From assembly GCA_914767715.1 (NCBI GenBank), contig OU612065.1, positions 33,664,001 to 33,728,000 of the forward strand: a stretch of DNA of 64,000 nucleotides, in the 5' to 3' direction. The translations under genes and the position numbers were made by a program. The notes beneath the pieces are model-generated. The model did not search any database, was not told the DNA's origin, and saw nothing but the letters and a program-made list of their open reading frames with translations. Shown piece after piece: positions 47,417-58,720 of this stretch. Origin of the DNA: Membranipora membranacea. Lineage: Eukaryota; Bryozoa; Gymnolaemata; Cheilostomatida; Membraniporidae. Positions within the stretch are counted from its first letter, which is position 1; each line of letters starts with the position of its first letter.

Positions 47417-47782
47417 GTAAGTTGTGAGAGACAATATTCCCTACTTTCTCATTGTGATGGTAGATGTGTTTGTATTGAAATGAACATAATTGTACTTTAT
47501 ATCACTGACAACCAGTTTGAAGGTTGTCTTGGTTTGTTGATGATTGAGTTATTTTAAATTATGAACAGTAGGACACCCAACTCAATCTGACGGGCACAGC
47601 TGAGCTGAGGCATATCCATCTTCTTTGTTTGAGTGATGTCATCGATCAGTTATTTTAACAGGATATCCCAGCCTTTGGCATGCACAACTCATTTGAACAC
47701 TTACAGAGTATGATAACTAGCCACTTGGTCATACTAGGCAATAGTAGGAAATGCAAAAACAATTTTTTGTGTTCTTTTGCAG

Positions 47783-47892
47783 CATTCAAATCACATCGAA
47801 GTCCTAAAGTTGGCTCGCTGTTCATCCGCTGCCTGGTATCTGCATTCTATAGATATGCTCACAGAGATCATCTCGAAGAACTGGCAGCAATT
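47783..47892 (+). CDS. Caspase p10 exon 1
   Basis: 110 nt, phase 1 to 0. SFKSHRSPKVGSLFIRCL matches the S-W-R...GSWFIQ segment of p10; the Arg after Ser-His is the substrate-pocket Arg, so Asp specificity appears kept. Confidence 0.85.
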
Positions 47893-48219
47893 GTAAGTGA
47901 TAGATCTTACTGCAGTTTTAGTCAATGTATGATGCTTGTAAACAGTTTTTACACAATCAATCGAGTTTTTTGCAGTACAGTTATTAATTGTCTCAACAAA
48001 TTGTTGGTTAATGCTTGAGAGTTTAGTAAGACTTGATGTAAGCATGTGCATTTTTACAGCATAATCTCAAGCTGAATCAATCAAGCACAAATACAACACA
48101 CATTTTTTTAGGGTGGGGGGGGGGGGGGTAAATGGACTGAATAATACATAGCATGTTAGTCACAGCTAAGTAAATGATTCCACCCGCACCTTTGTGACGG
48201 CCATTGGCTTATTTTACAG

Positions 48220-48439
48220 GTCAGAGAGACTGTAGTAAAGGCTGGAGCACAGAGAACAGAATATCTGCAAAGAATCGGAAAGCAGCGGTATCCCTCTATG
48301 CCTCAGAGTAGATGTACATTTCCAGGTAATAAGTTCTATCTGCAGCCTGGAATCAATATGAGAACAGAGGACCACCCAGAATCACTCAGAAATCCTGTGT
48401 TACGCAAACCTACAGCTACAAGGATTCACACAGAACGTG
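48220..48439 (+). CDS. Caspase p10 exon 2
   Basis: 220 nt, phase 0 to 1. VRETVVKAGAQRTEYLQRIG, then QSRCTFPGNKFYLQPG, the last strand of p10, then an extension of about 30 residues. A GTAAT donor inside (after CATTTCCAG) is probably not used, because the caspase frame continues past it. Confidence 0.8.
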
Positions 48440-49011
48440 GTATGTATGATGTTATGTATGATATAGAAGAAATGAAAATCATAGAAACTTTTTACTCGTT
48501 TCAATGCCGTTGCGCCACTTACGATGCTGCTGCTGCTGCTGCTGTTGCTGCTTACAGTGTCCTGTCTAGGTTGAGGAAGTTTTTTATTTTTACCTGATTC
48601 TGACACTGCCTCAGTTTTTTCTCCTACACACCTGCTGATATGTCTGTAACTTGTGAATTAACCAAAATATAAGGTACATATTATGTATTTTTTGAGTAAT
48701 GAAAAAGCATTGTGCAATAGTACATATCATGCAATATTTATTAGTGCTAGAGATGCGTTAGACAGTTCAAGTTCAATTCCAGCCCGGCAAATGATAATGT
48801 TGAAAATAAGATGCAAATAACATGTTACGCTTTCTACTTGATGCTGCCAAAAAATATTTTTTAGCCCACCCACTGATGTGTTGTCATGAAGGAACAACTT
48901 GAAAATTCACCAAAAAAACATGAGTGAAATATGATTGGCCTATGGTATGGAAAAGACATTGTGATGTCTTACCATAATATACAATGTTAATTGGATTTTT
49001 CTCTTCTGCAG

Positions 49012-49109
49012 ACCTGATACATACATATAGAACCGGAGAGACAGAGCAGATGAAGACTTATTATCAGTGGTCAGTAAAGAGAAACTCAGTAAAGAGGAAC
49101 TCACCATGA
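49012..49109 (+). CDS. Last exon, C-terminal tail and stop
   Basis: Acceptor TCTTCTGCAG; DLIHTYRTGETEQMK then a basic tail ending in TGA at 49107-49109. No known motif. The short exon fits in phase after 48439. Confidence 0.65.
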
Positions 49110-49212
49110 CCTTTTTTTCTCTCACCTACCGGCAGTTCTTCACCAGACTGATGACGCTGAAGATCATTTGTAACTCAATCTTACTAAGTCACAAACTGGT
49201 GGTTAGACAAAG

Positions 49213-49218
49213 AATAAA
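49213..49218 (+). terminator. Polyadenylation signal of the LRR-ROC-COR-caspase gene
   Basis: AATAAA 104 bases after the stop; further AATAAA copies follow near 49347. The first is the likeliest. Confidence 0.5.
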
Positions 49219-50814
49219 AGTTATCATCTAAATCTAAGTGCTGCTATTGGAGTTACCCTGTGTACATTCAAATATTCTTCTCAGTTATTAAAAAAACTAT
49301 ATGTGTAGCCTTGATTGCCTTTCACATTTGATTCATTTTAATCACAATAAATATGTCTCTTATCCACAATGAATATTTCTTTCAATCAAAATGTTGCATG
49401 TTTTATTTATTATCCTCAATTTATACAATCTTCATTCACAAAGTTTATATTTATTATCTATGATGTATATATTTTATTAAAGCAATGTATATATTTTTGT
49501 AAAGCAATGTATATGTTTTTCTAATAAATCTGGGAAAATTTAATTGTGGTCTCCTTAGAAGTTTTGTCACACTGCATTAGAATTGAATATTCATCCAAGT
49601 ATCTAAAAGCTACATTGAATCGAATTGAAGTTTTTATGGCAGCAAAATTACATTAGCAATCGGATATCTTGGGGAGGTTTTACCCCAAAAGAATTTTCTG
49701 CAATATTCCTTTATCACCAACGAGAACACAATTTTTGCAGGCATAAATGGCGTAATTGAACTATATAGCTCACTTTGATCAGGCAGTTTGAAATATACGT
49801 CCCAAGCTCCCTGTTTTGATGACAACGGGTAATTATATTATTGTAGGTACTAATGAAATCGTCCAGTTCTGTACGGGCAGTAGCCATATTCATGAAAGAA
49901 TCATAGTAGAGGGTTTGTTGGTGTAGACAATGTTGCTTGCTAAGACATATTTTAGGTACTTAGTCTAATCCAACACTCCAGTGTTCTAATTCTAAGACAT
50001 GTGGCAGATGCTGTATGTGATATGTCTTACATCACGCATGTGGCCCCTACAGTACCACAGCAATGCTTTATAGGCTTTGAGTGCTGTAAGATATGTCACA
50101 GTCAGCATTTGCCATATTTCTTACAATAATTGTTGTCAACGACGGTTTTTAGTACCCATTCAGCACATAATAATTTTTTGCAATGCGAGTTATCTGCTCA
50201 TGGCAAATGAAAGGACAACTTATAATATACACAGACATCTGTAAATGAATTATTTTACTCAGTCTATTTTCTTATGCAAAGTCAATATAATAATGCCAGA
50301 GACTATATATATCTATAGTCTCTGATAATACTGTAAGATGTTAAGATGATTTAGTAAGGTGGGCATTTAGTGAGAGTCTCCCATGAACCAACATATGACA
50401 TGGAACCTTGGTTAAAGTTTATTTGGGTCAGATTTATCTAGCCAGTCATCTTCCAAGAATTTCAACCTATTTCACATCTCAATATTTTGTGCGCACCATA
50501 ATAAGCTTTGAGAAGAAAGAAGAAGGTAGGATTCAGCATTTTCAATGAAGTTCGACTTTTGGATATTTCAGGTAGAAGAATACTTTGTAAAGAACAAGTT
50601 TGACTTCTACAACCGTGGCTTTAGCCCATTTGTATCACTAGATAAATGACTGTCATTTTCACTGCATAAATAGATGATAATTGAGTAGATCAATTCAATA
50701 AGTTATAGTGATAAATGAGAAGAAGTTTGTTGCAATGAATTTGAATTGAATCAATTGACAATTCAATGCCAGTACAGTAGTAGAGTCGAGTTGACTACTG
50801 GCATTGAATTGGTA
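49219..50814. other. Intergenic, no gene seen
   Basis: AT-rich. Contains a dispersed repeat at about 49898-50060 that recurs at 63312-63475, and a short hairpin at 50297-50324. Confidence 0.45.
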
Positions 50815-51197
50815 GAGTGGCATTGAGTGGTAGATGAGTAGTAATGAGTAACAACACAACAGCCCGGTTGGATGACATGTTTTGTTACTCCTTTCCTTTC
50901 TTGCTGTTTGATGATGTTTTGTAGCTGGCCCCATAGATCGGAAAGGGGGGCTAGCCAAACATTGCACTACAAGACCCGTCCCAATAATGTTTTGGACTTG
51001 GAGTCAAAAGAGTGGCATTGACTTGAGTTGTAGATGATTAGTAATGAGTAACAACACAACAGCCCGGTTGGATGACCAGTTTTGTTACTCTCCTTTCCTT
51101 GCTTGCTGTTTGATAATGTTTTGTAGCTGGCCCCAAAGGGGGGCTAGTCAAACATTGCACGACAAGACCCGTCCCAATTATGTTTTGGACTTGGAGT
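50815..51197. repeat. Tandem pair of about 190 bp
   Basis: 50815-51004 and 51010-51197 share nearly all sequence from GTAATGAGTAACAACACAAC to TTTTGGACTTGGAGT. No coding function seen. Confidence 0.8.
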
Positions 51198-51881
51198 GAA
51201 CCTGTGTTGCAGTTTGTACTCAAACTGATAAAAATTGAAAAATTAAGCAAGTTAAGTCCGTCAAGATTGTTGGTCAGTGTTTCTCCTAGACCTTGATTGT
51301 TGTAAGCAAGGAGTACTGTTACTCCTTGATGTAAGTAAGCAATGATGGTGGGTGAGCAGCGAGCTCCCAGTCTCAATCATTGACTTTGCCTATAGACCTG
51401 CAACTTGTTGCTTTGGAATAAGTCGGCCAAGAGCAAACTGTGGGAAATATGGGATCACTTTACTTTGTTTCTGCTACATGTTAGTTAGTAATTTTACCCA
51501 AACTAGTAGCTTGTTGTTACTTCTTAAACTTTGATCATTTTGCACATGTATACTGGTGCCTAGACAAATGGATCTCATTGCCTAGACTGGAAATAAGCAG
51601 AAAAACTGAGGGGGTTTTAGTTTCAGTTAGTAGCCAGTGTGATGTGTCGTCTAATCGTAAGCCAATACAGCCACAACCAGTTTCCCGAAAGGGATTGCTA
51701 AGCCATCTATTTTCCACTTACACCCAGGTCATCTCGATGAGTTGGAAACTAGCCAATAACCGGCCGTTGGTGGCAGATGCCTGCCCAAATCCTCAACACA
51801 ATCACACAGTAGTATTCTGTGAGCTCTGACCCAGTAAGACTGGTGTTTAACAATGCTTACTTAGTGTTTAATGTGCCCCAG
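51198..51881. other. No gene seen
   Basis: Short ORFs on both strands only, with no recognised motif. Confidence 0.4.
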
Positions 51882-52130
51882 GGGGGTCTTTCAATTAGAA
51901 ACAGCCAAAATCACAATCTGATCGCTCACTCCCTGAGTGAGTGATACCTGCCAGGTTCTCGCTTTCAGATCGCTCACTCACTTGATGGAATGGAACTATA
52001 TACATTCTGAGTGAGCGATTTCGGAGCGATTTTGTCTAATTGAAAGACCAAGTGAGTGATAACTTTGGAGCGATGTGATAGTGATAACTTGCTTTAGTAA
52101 AGGATCGCTCTTTCTAATTGAAAGACCCCC
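51882..52130. mobile_element. MITE with GGGGGTCTTTCAATT termini, copy 2
   Basis: Best preserved member of the family; both termini intact. It lies upstream of the EFTUD2-like gene. Confidence 0.75.
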
Positions 52131-52813
52131 TTGTTTGCCTATAAACTCAAACCGATTAACAACGGCTCAAGAAAGACACATAGGCAAACATGATCCTCAT
52201 GTTTATCCTAGCTTACAAGAAGATCTGTTGTTCATTGAGTTTCATATTTTGGAAAACACATGATATTATAATTCATCAGATCTTTCGGGTTTGGCAAAAA
52301 TATAAACGGTATTGCAGTACGGGAATTCATGAGTATTTCCACCTCAAGTTTTGATCATCAGACAAGTTACATGTTAATTATTATGCATGATAATTTTCGC
52401 TGTGTTCATATAATCTCACTCACATTATGTTAGGCGCAGCAGTTGCGCGATCACTGGAACTATCGGGTCGGCACTGATGTCATTTTATAGACTAATACTC
52501 ATACCTATTAACATAACAGCACTCCACTCCCCAAATAAAAGTATATTTATTTGCTGTGCTTGTAATTTTTATGTGATTCAGCAAGTTGTCGGGTAACTCC
52601 AGCATGGGGAACTTCAGGAGATGGATCAGCTCACAGTGTAAAAGAAGTATCTGGAAAAGAACATCTAATCTTTCCATCAATCATAGAAAAAGTCTTCACC
52701 CAATATATTAGTTAGCCTCAGTTTGTGTTCCCAGAATCTTGAATCATGCTCAATCCTCGTACTTTCAGCTGAGCCTCGTACGCTGAATCTTCTGAGATAA
52801 TACTGCAAATAAG
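52131..52813. other. Presumed upstream region of the EFTUD2-like gene
   Basis: No exon recognised with confidence and no clear TATA box. The 5' untranslated region probably lies just before 52814. Confidence 0.4.
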
Positions 52814-54147
52814 ATGGACACTGATCTGTACGATGAGTTTGGTAATTACGTCGGACCGGACTTAGATGACAGTGATGATGAGTTAGCGAATCAGGATAGT
52901 GATGGGTCAGCTGACCACGACGCTGTAGATGATGATCCCAATGATGCTGACGTATGTATTTTATAATCCTTCACCATTCAAGTTTCTTCTTCGCAAAGTT
53001 TCTTTTGGAGTAAAGCACTAAGTCTTGGAGTTTACTATGTGTTTAGGAACTCAATTTGTACTTGGAGATACATCCTTATTTCACTCAATGTGCATGTAGA
53101 AGACCAATTACCCGATATTGATAATAATTTTACTTTTTTGAACCAGAATGATGATATGGATGGAGATGATGGTGACGCTGATATGCAGGTTGTACTACAC
53201 GAGGATAAGAAGTATTACCCTACAGCTAGTGAGACGTTTGGTCCTGATGTGGAGGTAAGTTGATAAGAGGATTTCCAATCCGCCTTCCTCTTGTGTTTAT
53301 GACTATATATCAATAAAATTAGGTCAAGATTTTATTCTCATCTTAGGATGTTTTTTTCACTGTAGTTATGCTGCCCAAAACATTTTTGGTTGGCAGTGTA
53401 CCAATAAGTAGAAGCTCAGATGAGCCCATCAGATTGAGAAGGCATGCAAGCTAAATTAAGCCTGGATGCTAAGTATTCAAGTATAGTTTTGAAATTGATC
53501 AACTTTGGGAGCTAAGTTCTTGACTTTAGCATCTCAGTGTCTTAACGTGTGATTTTTTAGACAATTGTACAAGAAGACACCCAGCCGCTGACTGAGCCGA
53601 TTATAGCACCTGTAAAACAGAGAAAGTTTGCATATACAGAGCGAGAACTGCCTTTCACTACAAATGACTATGAGTGAGTGAGGCTCATTATTCAGTCTTT
53701 TCCTGAGAAAGACCAATCCTGCTGACAAATTCTGATTAACATACGGTGCCACCTCCGTTTTGGCCTTTTTTCCCAGTCTATATCGTGAATATCTTGCAAC
53801 AACTCGTTTCTTGTTAGCTGATTTCGCCTTTGATGACACATTAGTCATGAATTTTTGAGGCTGCAATTGGATGAATGTGGCATAATTTTTGTTTTCCATT
53901 CCCGATATCTCATATTGCGCTGCTCTTATCATATTTCAGGTTTTTAGCTGATCTGATGGACAATGCTGACCTGATCAGAAATGTGTCACTGTGTGGCCAT
54001 CTCCACAACGGAAAGGTAAGGAAAGCATTATCTCCCTGTTTCGTGATGTAAAGCAACACAATAGTGGTTCGAATGTGCCCGGCAATATACCAGGCTGGCA
54101 AGTCAGACTCACAGTGTATGTATCAATCATTGTTATCTGTATTACAG

Positions 54148-54429
54148 ACCACGTTTGTGGATGCTCTGAAGGAGCAGACCCATCCTCAGTTCCGTAGTAC
54201 AGACATGCTGACAGCTGACCTACGCTACACTGACACGCTCTTCACAGAGCAGGAGCGCGGAGTCAGCATCAAATCACAGCCTATCACTCTGGTACTACCT
54301 GATGTGAAGGGCAAGTCCTTCCTGTGTAACATATTTGATACACCCGGACACGTAAACTTCTCTGATGAGGTGACGGCAGCATTAAGAGTCAGTGATGGAG
54401 TTGTGATCTTTGTGGATGCTGCTGAAGGA
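54148..54429 (+). CDS. EFTUD2: EFTUD2-like exon 5, GTPase core
   Basis: 282 nt, phase 0/0, intact. Carries [13 protein letters not shown] (switch I region) and [12 protein letters not shown] (switch II), both close to the animal consensus. It is the best-preserved exon of this copy. Confidence 0.8.
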
Positions 54430-57400
54430 GTAAGTTGTTATGTTTGAATTGTCTACTATTGCTCCACACTTTTTATCTCAACATATTTGTAAGCATGTCA
54501 CAGCCGGTACAAGTTTGAGTTTTCAGCATTCTTTAACTTGTCTTGTCTGCAATGGGGGATAACACAACATACATTCTTTAACTTGATGTTCTTTTTTGAG
54601 TGAAAATCACCCACAAGCGCACCTGGATAAAGTTCTCCACGGGATGACTAAGCTGTTTTCTCAGCCAACTGGAAGATTCAGTTAAGAGCTGCTAATATGT
54701 AGCTATCTCTCTATAAACAATCAACCAATACTGCCCCCCGCTCCCTCCACCACTATGGTTTGATTACAGGTTATGATGAACACAGAGAGATTGAAACAGC
54801 ACACCTTACATGAGAGACTGGCCATCACTATCTGTATTAATAAGATAGACCGTCTGATACTGGAGCTCAAACTTCCCCCTACTGATGCATACAACAAACT
54901 CAGACACATCATCGATGAGGTACGTATCGAGATTAGACATTAAGCTCACTTCGCTTAGATAAATTAGTATATATCCGTTGGTAATGGATGTCCATGATAC
55001 TTAGAGATGGCGCAAAACCTGTATATAAAGCATTACACATTTAGGGCAGTAAGGGCTATGCCTTTTTTTGCTGCAATCAACGACAAAAAGGAAAATATTA
55101 TCCAGCTAGAGTTATGTTAATATTGATGGCAGCACCTTATTCTCTTTATGGAGAGAAAATGAAGAAGATTTAGATGATCAGACTCAATGTTCAGTTGATC
55201 TAGTGGCACTATGTACACTTTGATAACAGAGTGTAGAAAAACACTTCACCCAATTCAGATCCCTACACTTAGACATATCCCTGTATCTAGATCAAACTAC
55301 AGCAACAGTTTTTTCAGTTAATCACTCAAGGAAATTATTATTGTTTCAGATAAACGAGATAATAGCTAAGTAAGGAGATGATGAGTCTCAGGGTATGGTC
55401 TCTCCTCTGCTCGGTAATGTCTGCTTCGCCAGCTCTTACTATAGGTTCTGCTTTACTCTGAGATCATTCGCTAACGTCTACTCTAAAACCTACCAGGGTA
55501 TCAACGATGTGGAGTTTGCTAGGAGATATGTACTTTAATAGCAAAACGTAGGTTTAATAATTCTTTTTTAATGTATTTTCTCCTAGAATTTTAACTTTCA
55601 TATTAAAAAGTAGGGTTGAAATATAGAAGTTCCAAATATTTTGACTGTTTACATTATGATGTAGGAGTCTGCTCATACCTGCCGCTCAGTGAAGAGTTAA
55701 CCCTCAAAATTTGGCTGTTTGTTTAAGTTTTACTTTAGGATATTGAAAAGATGTTTTGGCTTTTCCATACTGTAATTCATGTGTAAACTTTAAAGAGGAA
55801 CTTAACTTGAAATCCATATTTGCCCAAATTTGCCCAAATGTTCACAGTCATATGGAGTGTCATGTTCCAACTTTGGTCATGTGTGAAATTTCCCGCCTAG
55901 TGACATCACTCACCTCATACCTAGCAATTCATCAGAGCTGTGACATCACTCACCTGATCCTCATAGTATTGATTGTATCATGTGAATGATTCATAGATAT
56001 TCATATAATATTTTCTCAGTAAATATAGTATTTTTTATTTTGATTTAAAAACTCTGCCATAATAGTGAGTATTTTAAATATAATTAAACTAATAATTACT
56101 GAAATATCTCAATAATAATACTATTTTGAATTTTGGTGGGCGGAGCTTGGAGTATGAATACTAAGCAGATTTAGTATGTGAACTGTTTAGATGAGCAATA
56201 GAATGCATACTGACTCATGCTGGGGATATAATGCCCATTAAATTAGTGTGTGCGGTGAGCCATAAATAAATTGCCATACTGCTGCGAAATTATACTGCCT
56301 GCTTTGAATGAGACGCATATGCACCAGCAATATTTACTATCTTTGTACTGGAGTTGTCTGCTTTTTCCAATGATGTCACTAATTATTGCTAATTTTAATT
56401 CTCCCAAAAAGAAGCTTTACATTGCACGGATTGAATTTTAATTTTCATAACATTCCTCCCCCATGTCCTAAGTATAGTGTGCAGTAAAATGAAGGTCCAA
56501 GGTTGATGCGTTCAATCTATGTTAAGTTCCTCTTTAAAATTTCAGCCGCAAATTCTCAAAGAATGCACCACAGCCCGGAGCAGCGAGAAGCTTTGTGGAG
56601 TTTATACTTGAGCCTCTGTACAAGGTCTTCGCCCAGGTATACATGAAGAACTCCTTGATCAAGTAGCGCTCTCCAGGATAAATTGTCTCCACTTGATGTT
56701 AAAAACTTAACATCAGACTAAATTTATTTTCGCTGATGATAAGTTTCACTACTTAGTTACAGTTTTGACTATAGTAGCAACACAGCGAGAACTTCTACGG
56801 AATGATTTTTTTGCCAATTTGAGTAGCTTTTCAAGAGTGTATCAACTTAGTCAGCCATTTATTTTATCCAACTTCAAGCAGCAATCATAAAGGCACATGT
56901 ATTGACTTGGCTGCGTTTGCATTAACTATGTTATAAAAAAACAATAGTCTTTTGTGAGGCAATGGATACATGGACTCCTTTCTCCCTGTATTCTGGTGCA
57001 GAACCAACTCACCAGCTCGTCAGTTTTCTCTCATTTAGTAATTGGTCCATGCACTTGCCTAATGCCATTTAGTAAGAGACATCCTTCTGTGTAGCCACTG
57101 CTTTAGCCTATATTTCCTGTGTAGCCGCTGCTTTAGCCTACATTCCCTGTGTACACAGATAGTAGGAGATGTAGACGAATGCTTACCCATGGTGTGTGAG
57201 GAGTTAGGTATACATCTAACTAAAGATGAGAAGAGAATGAATATCAGACCACTACTAAGATTAGTTCTCTCCAGATTCCTCGGTGAAATGAGCGGTATGT
57301 AGGATACTAGGATATAGATAGTAACACCTCCTTGTACCATCATTCTTATTTTGCCTGTGATACGAAAAGTTGGAGTTGTTTACTTCCATATATTGTGTGA

Positions 57401-57531
57401 TCATGTGGGATAAATGTGCTGAAGTAGCAAACTTCAGGTTATAAATACCTCCTGGGCAGTCTGCGCCTTAAAATATGTGGAAACCTGACAGTTGACAGCG
57501 AATGAGCATGATACTTTACTTTACTATACAG

Positions 57532-57583
57532 GTTTTGTTGAGATGGTAGTTAATATGCTCTAACACTGAGTTGGCTGTTACAG
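57532..57583 (+). repeat. Small tandem duplication of an exon start
   Basis: CAGGTTTTGTTGAGATGGTA at 57530 repeats the acceptor and first bases of EFTUD2 exon 10 (57581 onward), making two competing acceptors 53 bases apart. Confidence 0.7.
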
Positions 57584-58148
57584 GTTTCGTTGAGATGGTA
57601 GTTACTATGATAAAGTCGCCCTAGAGATAACGGTAAGACTAAAGTAGAACACTTGTACACTGGACCTCAGGATACTGAAGTAGTGGAGGGTATGATAGAG
57701 TGTGACTCTGAGGTAAGTTATCTGGGGGAGGGGCGCCCGTATCTTAAAGCAAAGTCCTCACTATGGCCAGTTCAATTCTTTGGCCCAATCAATCAGAGTC
57801 TGGAGGGCCTCAGACTAACTACACTTGTGAATCAGCTCATTGTCATCTTCTGATCCTTGTTTTTACAGTACAGTATCAATTTGTGAGCTTTCTATATTGA
57901 TATATTGAATTATATTATATGTCATTCATATCTCACATTTACTGTTGATTTTAGTCATCTCTCATGGTCCACACCACCAAGCTTTACCCGACAGACGATG
58001 CTACATCATTCCATGTGTTCGGGCGTATTATGTCAGGGACTCTGTATGCTGGGCAGGAAGTGAGAATTCTGGGAGAGAATTACTCGTTGGCTGACGAGGA
58101 GGATTCAAGAATCGGACAAGTCGGAAGACTTTGGGTCTCTGAGGCCAG

Positions 58149-58717
58149 GTATTAATTTGCAAACCCTAAAGGAGTAAAGACATTAATAGGAAGAAAAAAT
58201 TTGCCATTGAAAGTAGACTTGAAATAGATGCTAGCTAACATTGACACACCCTCTTTACTTTATATAAACTACCCTCTTGATAGCTAACATTAAATCCCCT
58301 AACCAGCTGTATCAAACTCTTGCTAATATTTACTCCCATAGATTATGTCTAAATTTCTTTATCTGCAGCAGCCCCTATTATTTAAAGAAAATGTTGGTTT
58401 GGTAGTAGAGTTCTCACCAGTGTGTGGCCATCACTTCTCACTTTTGCGTTGTGTGCCATTAAATTATTATTATAATCATATTATTATATTATATGTAAAT
58501 ATTGTTTTTTTTTTTTACTTTATTATTCCAATATTGTACTCCTATTTTCATCAGTAATTCACTATTCTGAATTTTGTACGGATGCCAAATAATGCAATAT
58601 GCAAAACAAGCTCCAATCATGTTGGACAGACTGCAGAACCAGAATAGAATAATAGTGATTTTTCAATAAATGAAAACTATCGCTATAATATATTTGCGTA
58701 TTTATTTTTCTTTTCAG
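58149..58717. other. No exon seen; EFTUD2 similarity ends
   Basis: AT-rich, with a T-tract near 58507. None of the downstream EFTUD2 domains was found here. Confidence 0.5.
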
Positions 58718-58720
58718 AGT

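Larger units (their letters stand above)
1416..49109 (+). other. Whole gene model: (LRR)n-ROC-COR-caspase gene, 5' end outside window
   Basis: Seen: fifteen intact 141-nt LRR exons, one 1904-nt LRR/ROC/COR exon and seven caspase/tail exons, all on the + strand with canonical acceptors and GT donors. Every LRR exon starts with the third base of a Ser or Arg codon and ends with its first two bases (phase 2), so any subset can be joined in frame and into the ROC exon. Known: ROC-COR proteins are GTPases of the ROCO family (LRRK, MFHAS1 and DAPK relatives); caspases are Cys-Asp proteases of cell death and inflammation. Inferred: a cytoplasmic sensor whose LRRs bind a ligand and whose GTPase/COR module brings caspase domains together. 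No start codon, signal peptide or promoter is in view. The exon groups could belong to two or more genes; no terminator or promoter between them was recognised. Confidence 0.6.
52814..58148 (+). pseudogene. EFTUD2: EFTUD2 (U5 snRNP 116-kDa GTPase, Snu114), 5' part, disrupted
   Basis: EFTUD2 is the EF2-like GTPase of the spliceosome that controls U4/U6 unwinding. Exons: 52814-52951, 53147-53254, 53560-53673, 53940-54015, 54148-54429, 54770-54919, 55350-55547, 56546-56636, 57159-57294, 57584-57712, 57955-58148. Start [18 protein letters not shown] is diagnostic; [21 protein letters not shown] (P-loop), [12 protein letters not shown] (G3) and INKIDR (G4) follow. Lesions: TAA in exon 7 after INEIIAK; a short out-of-frame deletion later in exon 7 before MYFNSKT; one extra C in exon 10 after MIKSP; and no exons for domains III-V after [10 protein letters not shown]. 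Splice sites are intact, so it is an intron-containing duplicate rather than a retrocopy. Sequencing error could explain the point lesions but not the missing 3' half. Confidence 0.8.

Noticed and set aside
48530-48560. CTG/GCT trinucleotide repeat
   Set aside because: A short microsatellite inside an intron of the caspase gene, not coding in the spliced model.
50297-50324. Short hairpin CAGAGACTATA ... TATAGTCTCTG
   Set aside because: Eleven-base arms in AT-rich intergenic DNA are easily due to chance; no associated feature.
52572-52731. Possible last exon of another gene upstream of EFTUD2 (+ strand)
   Set aside because: An AG and an open frame are present, but there is no recognised protein or neighbouring exon to support it.
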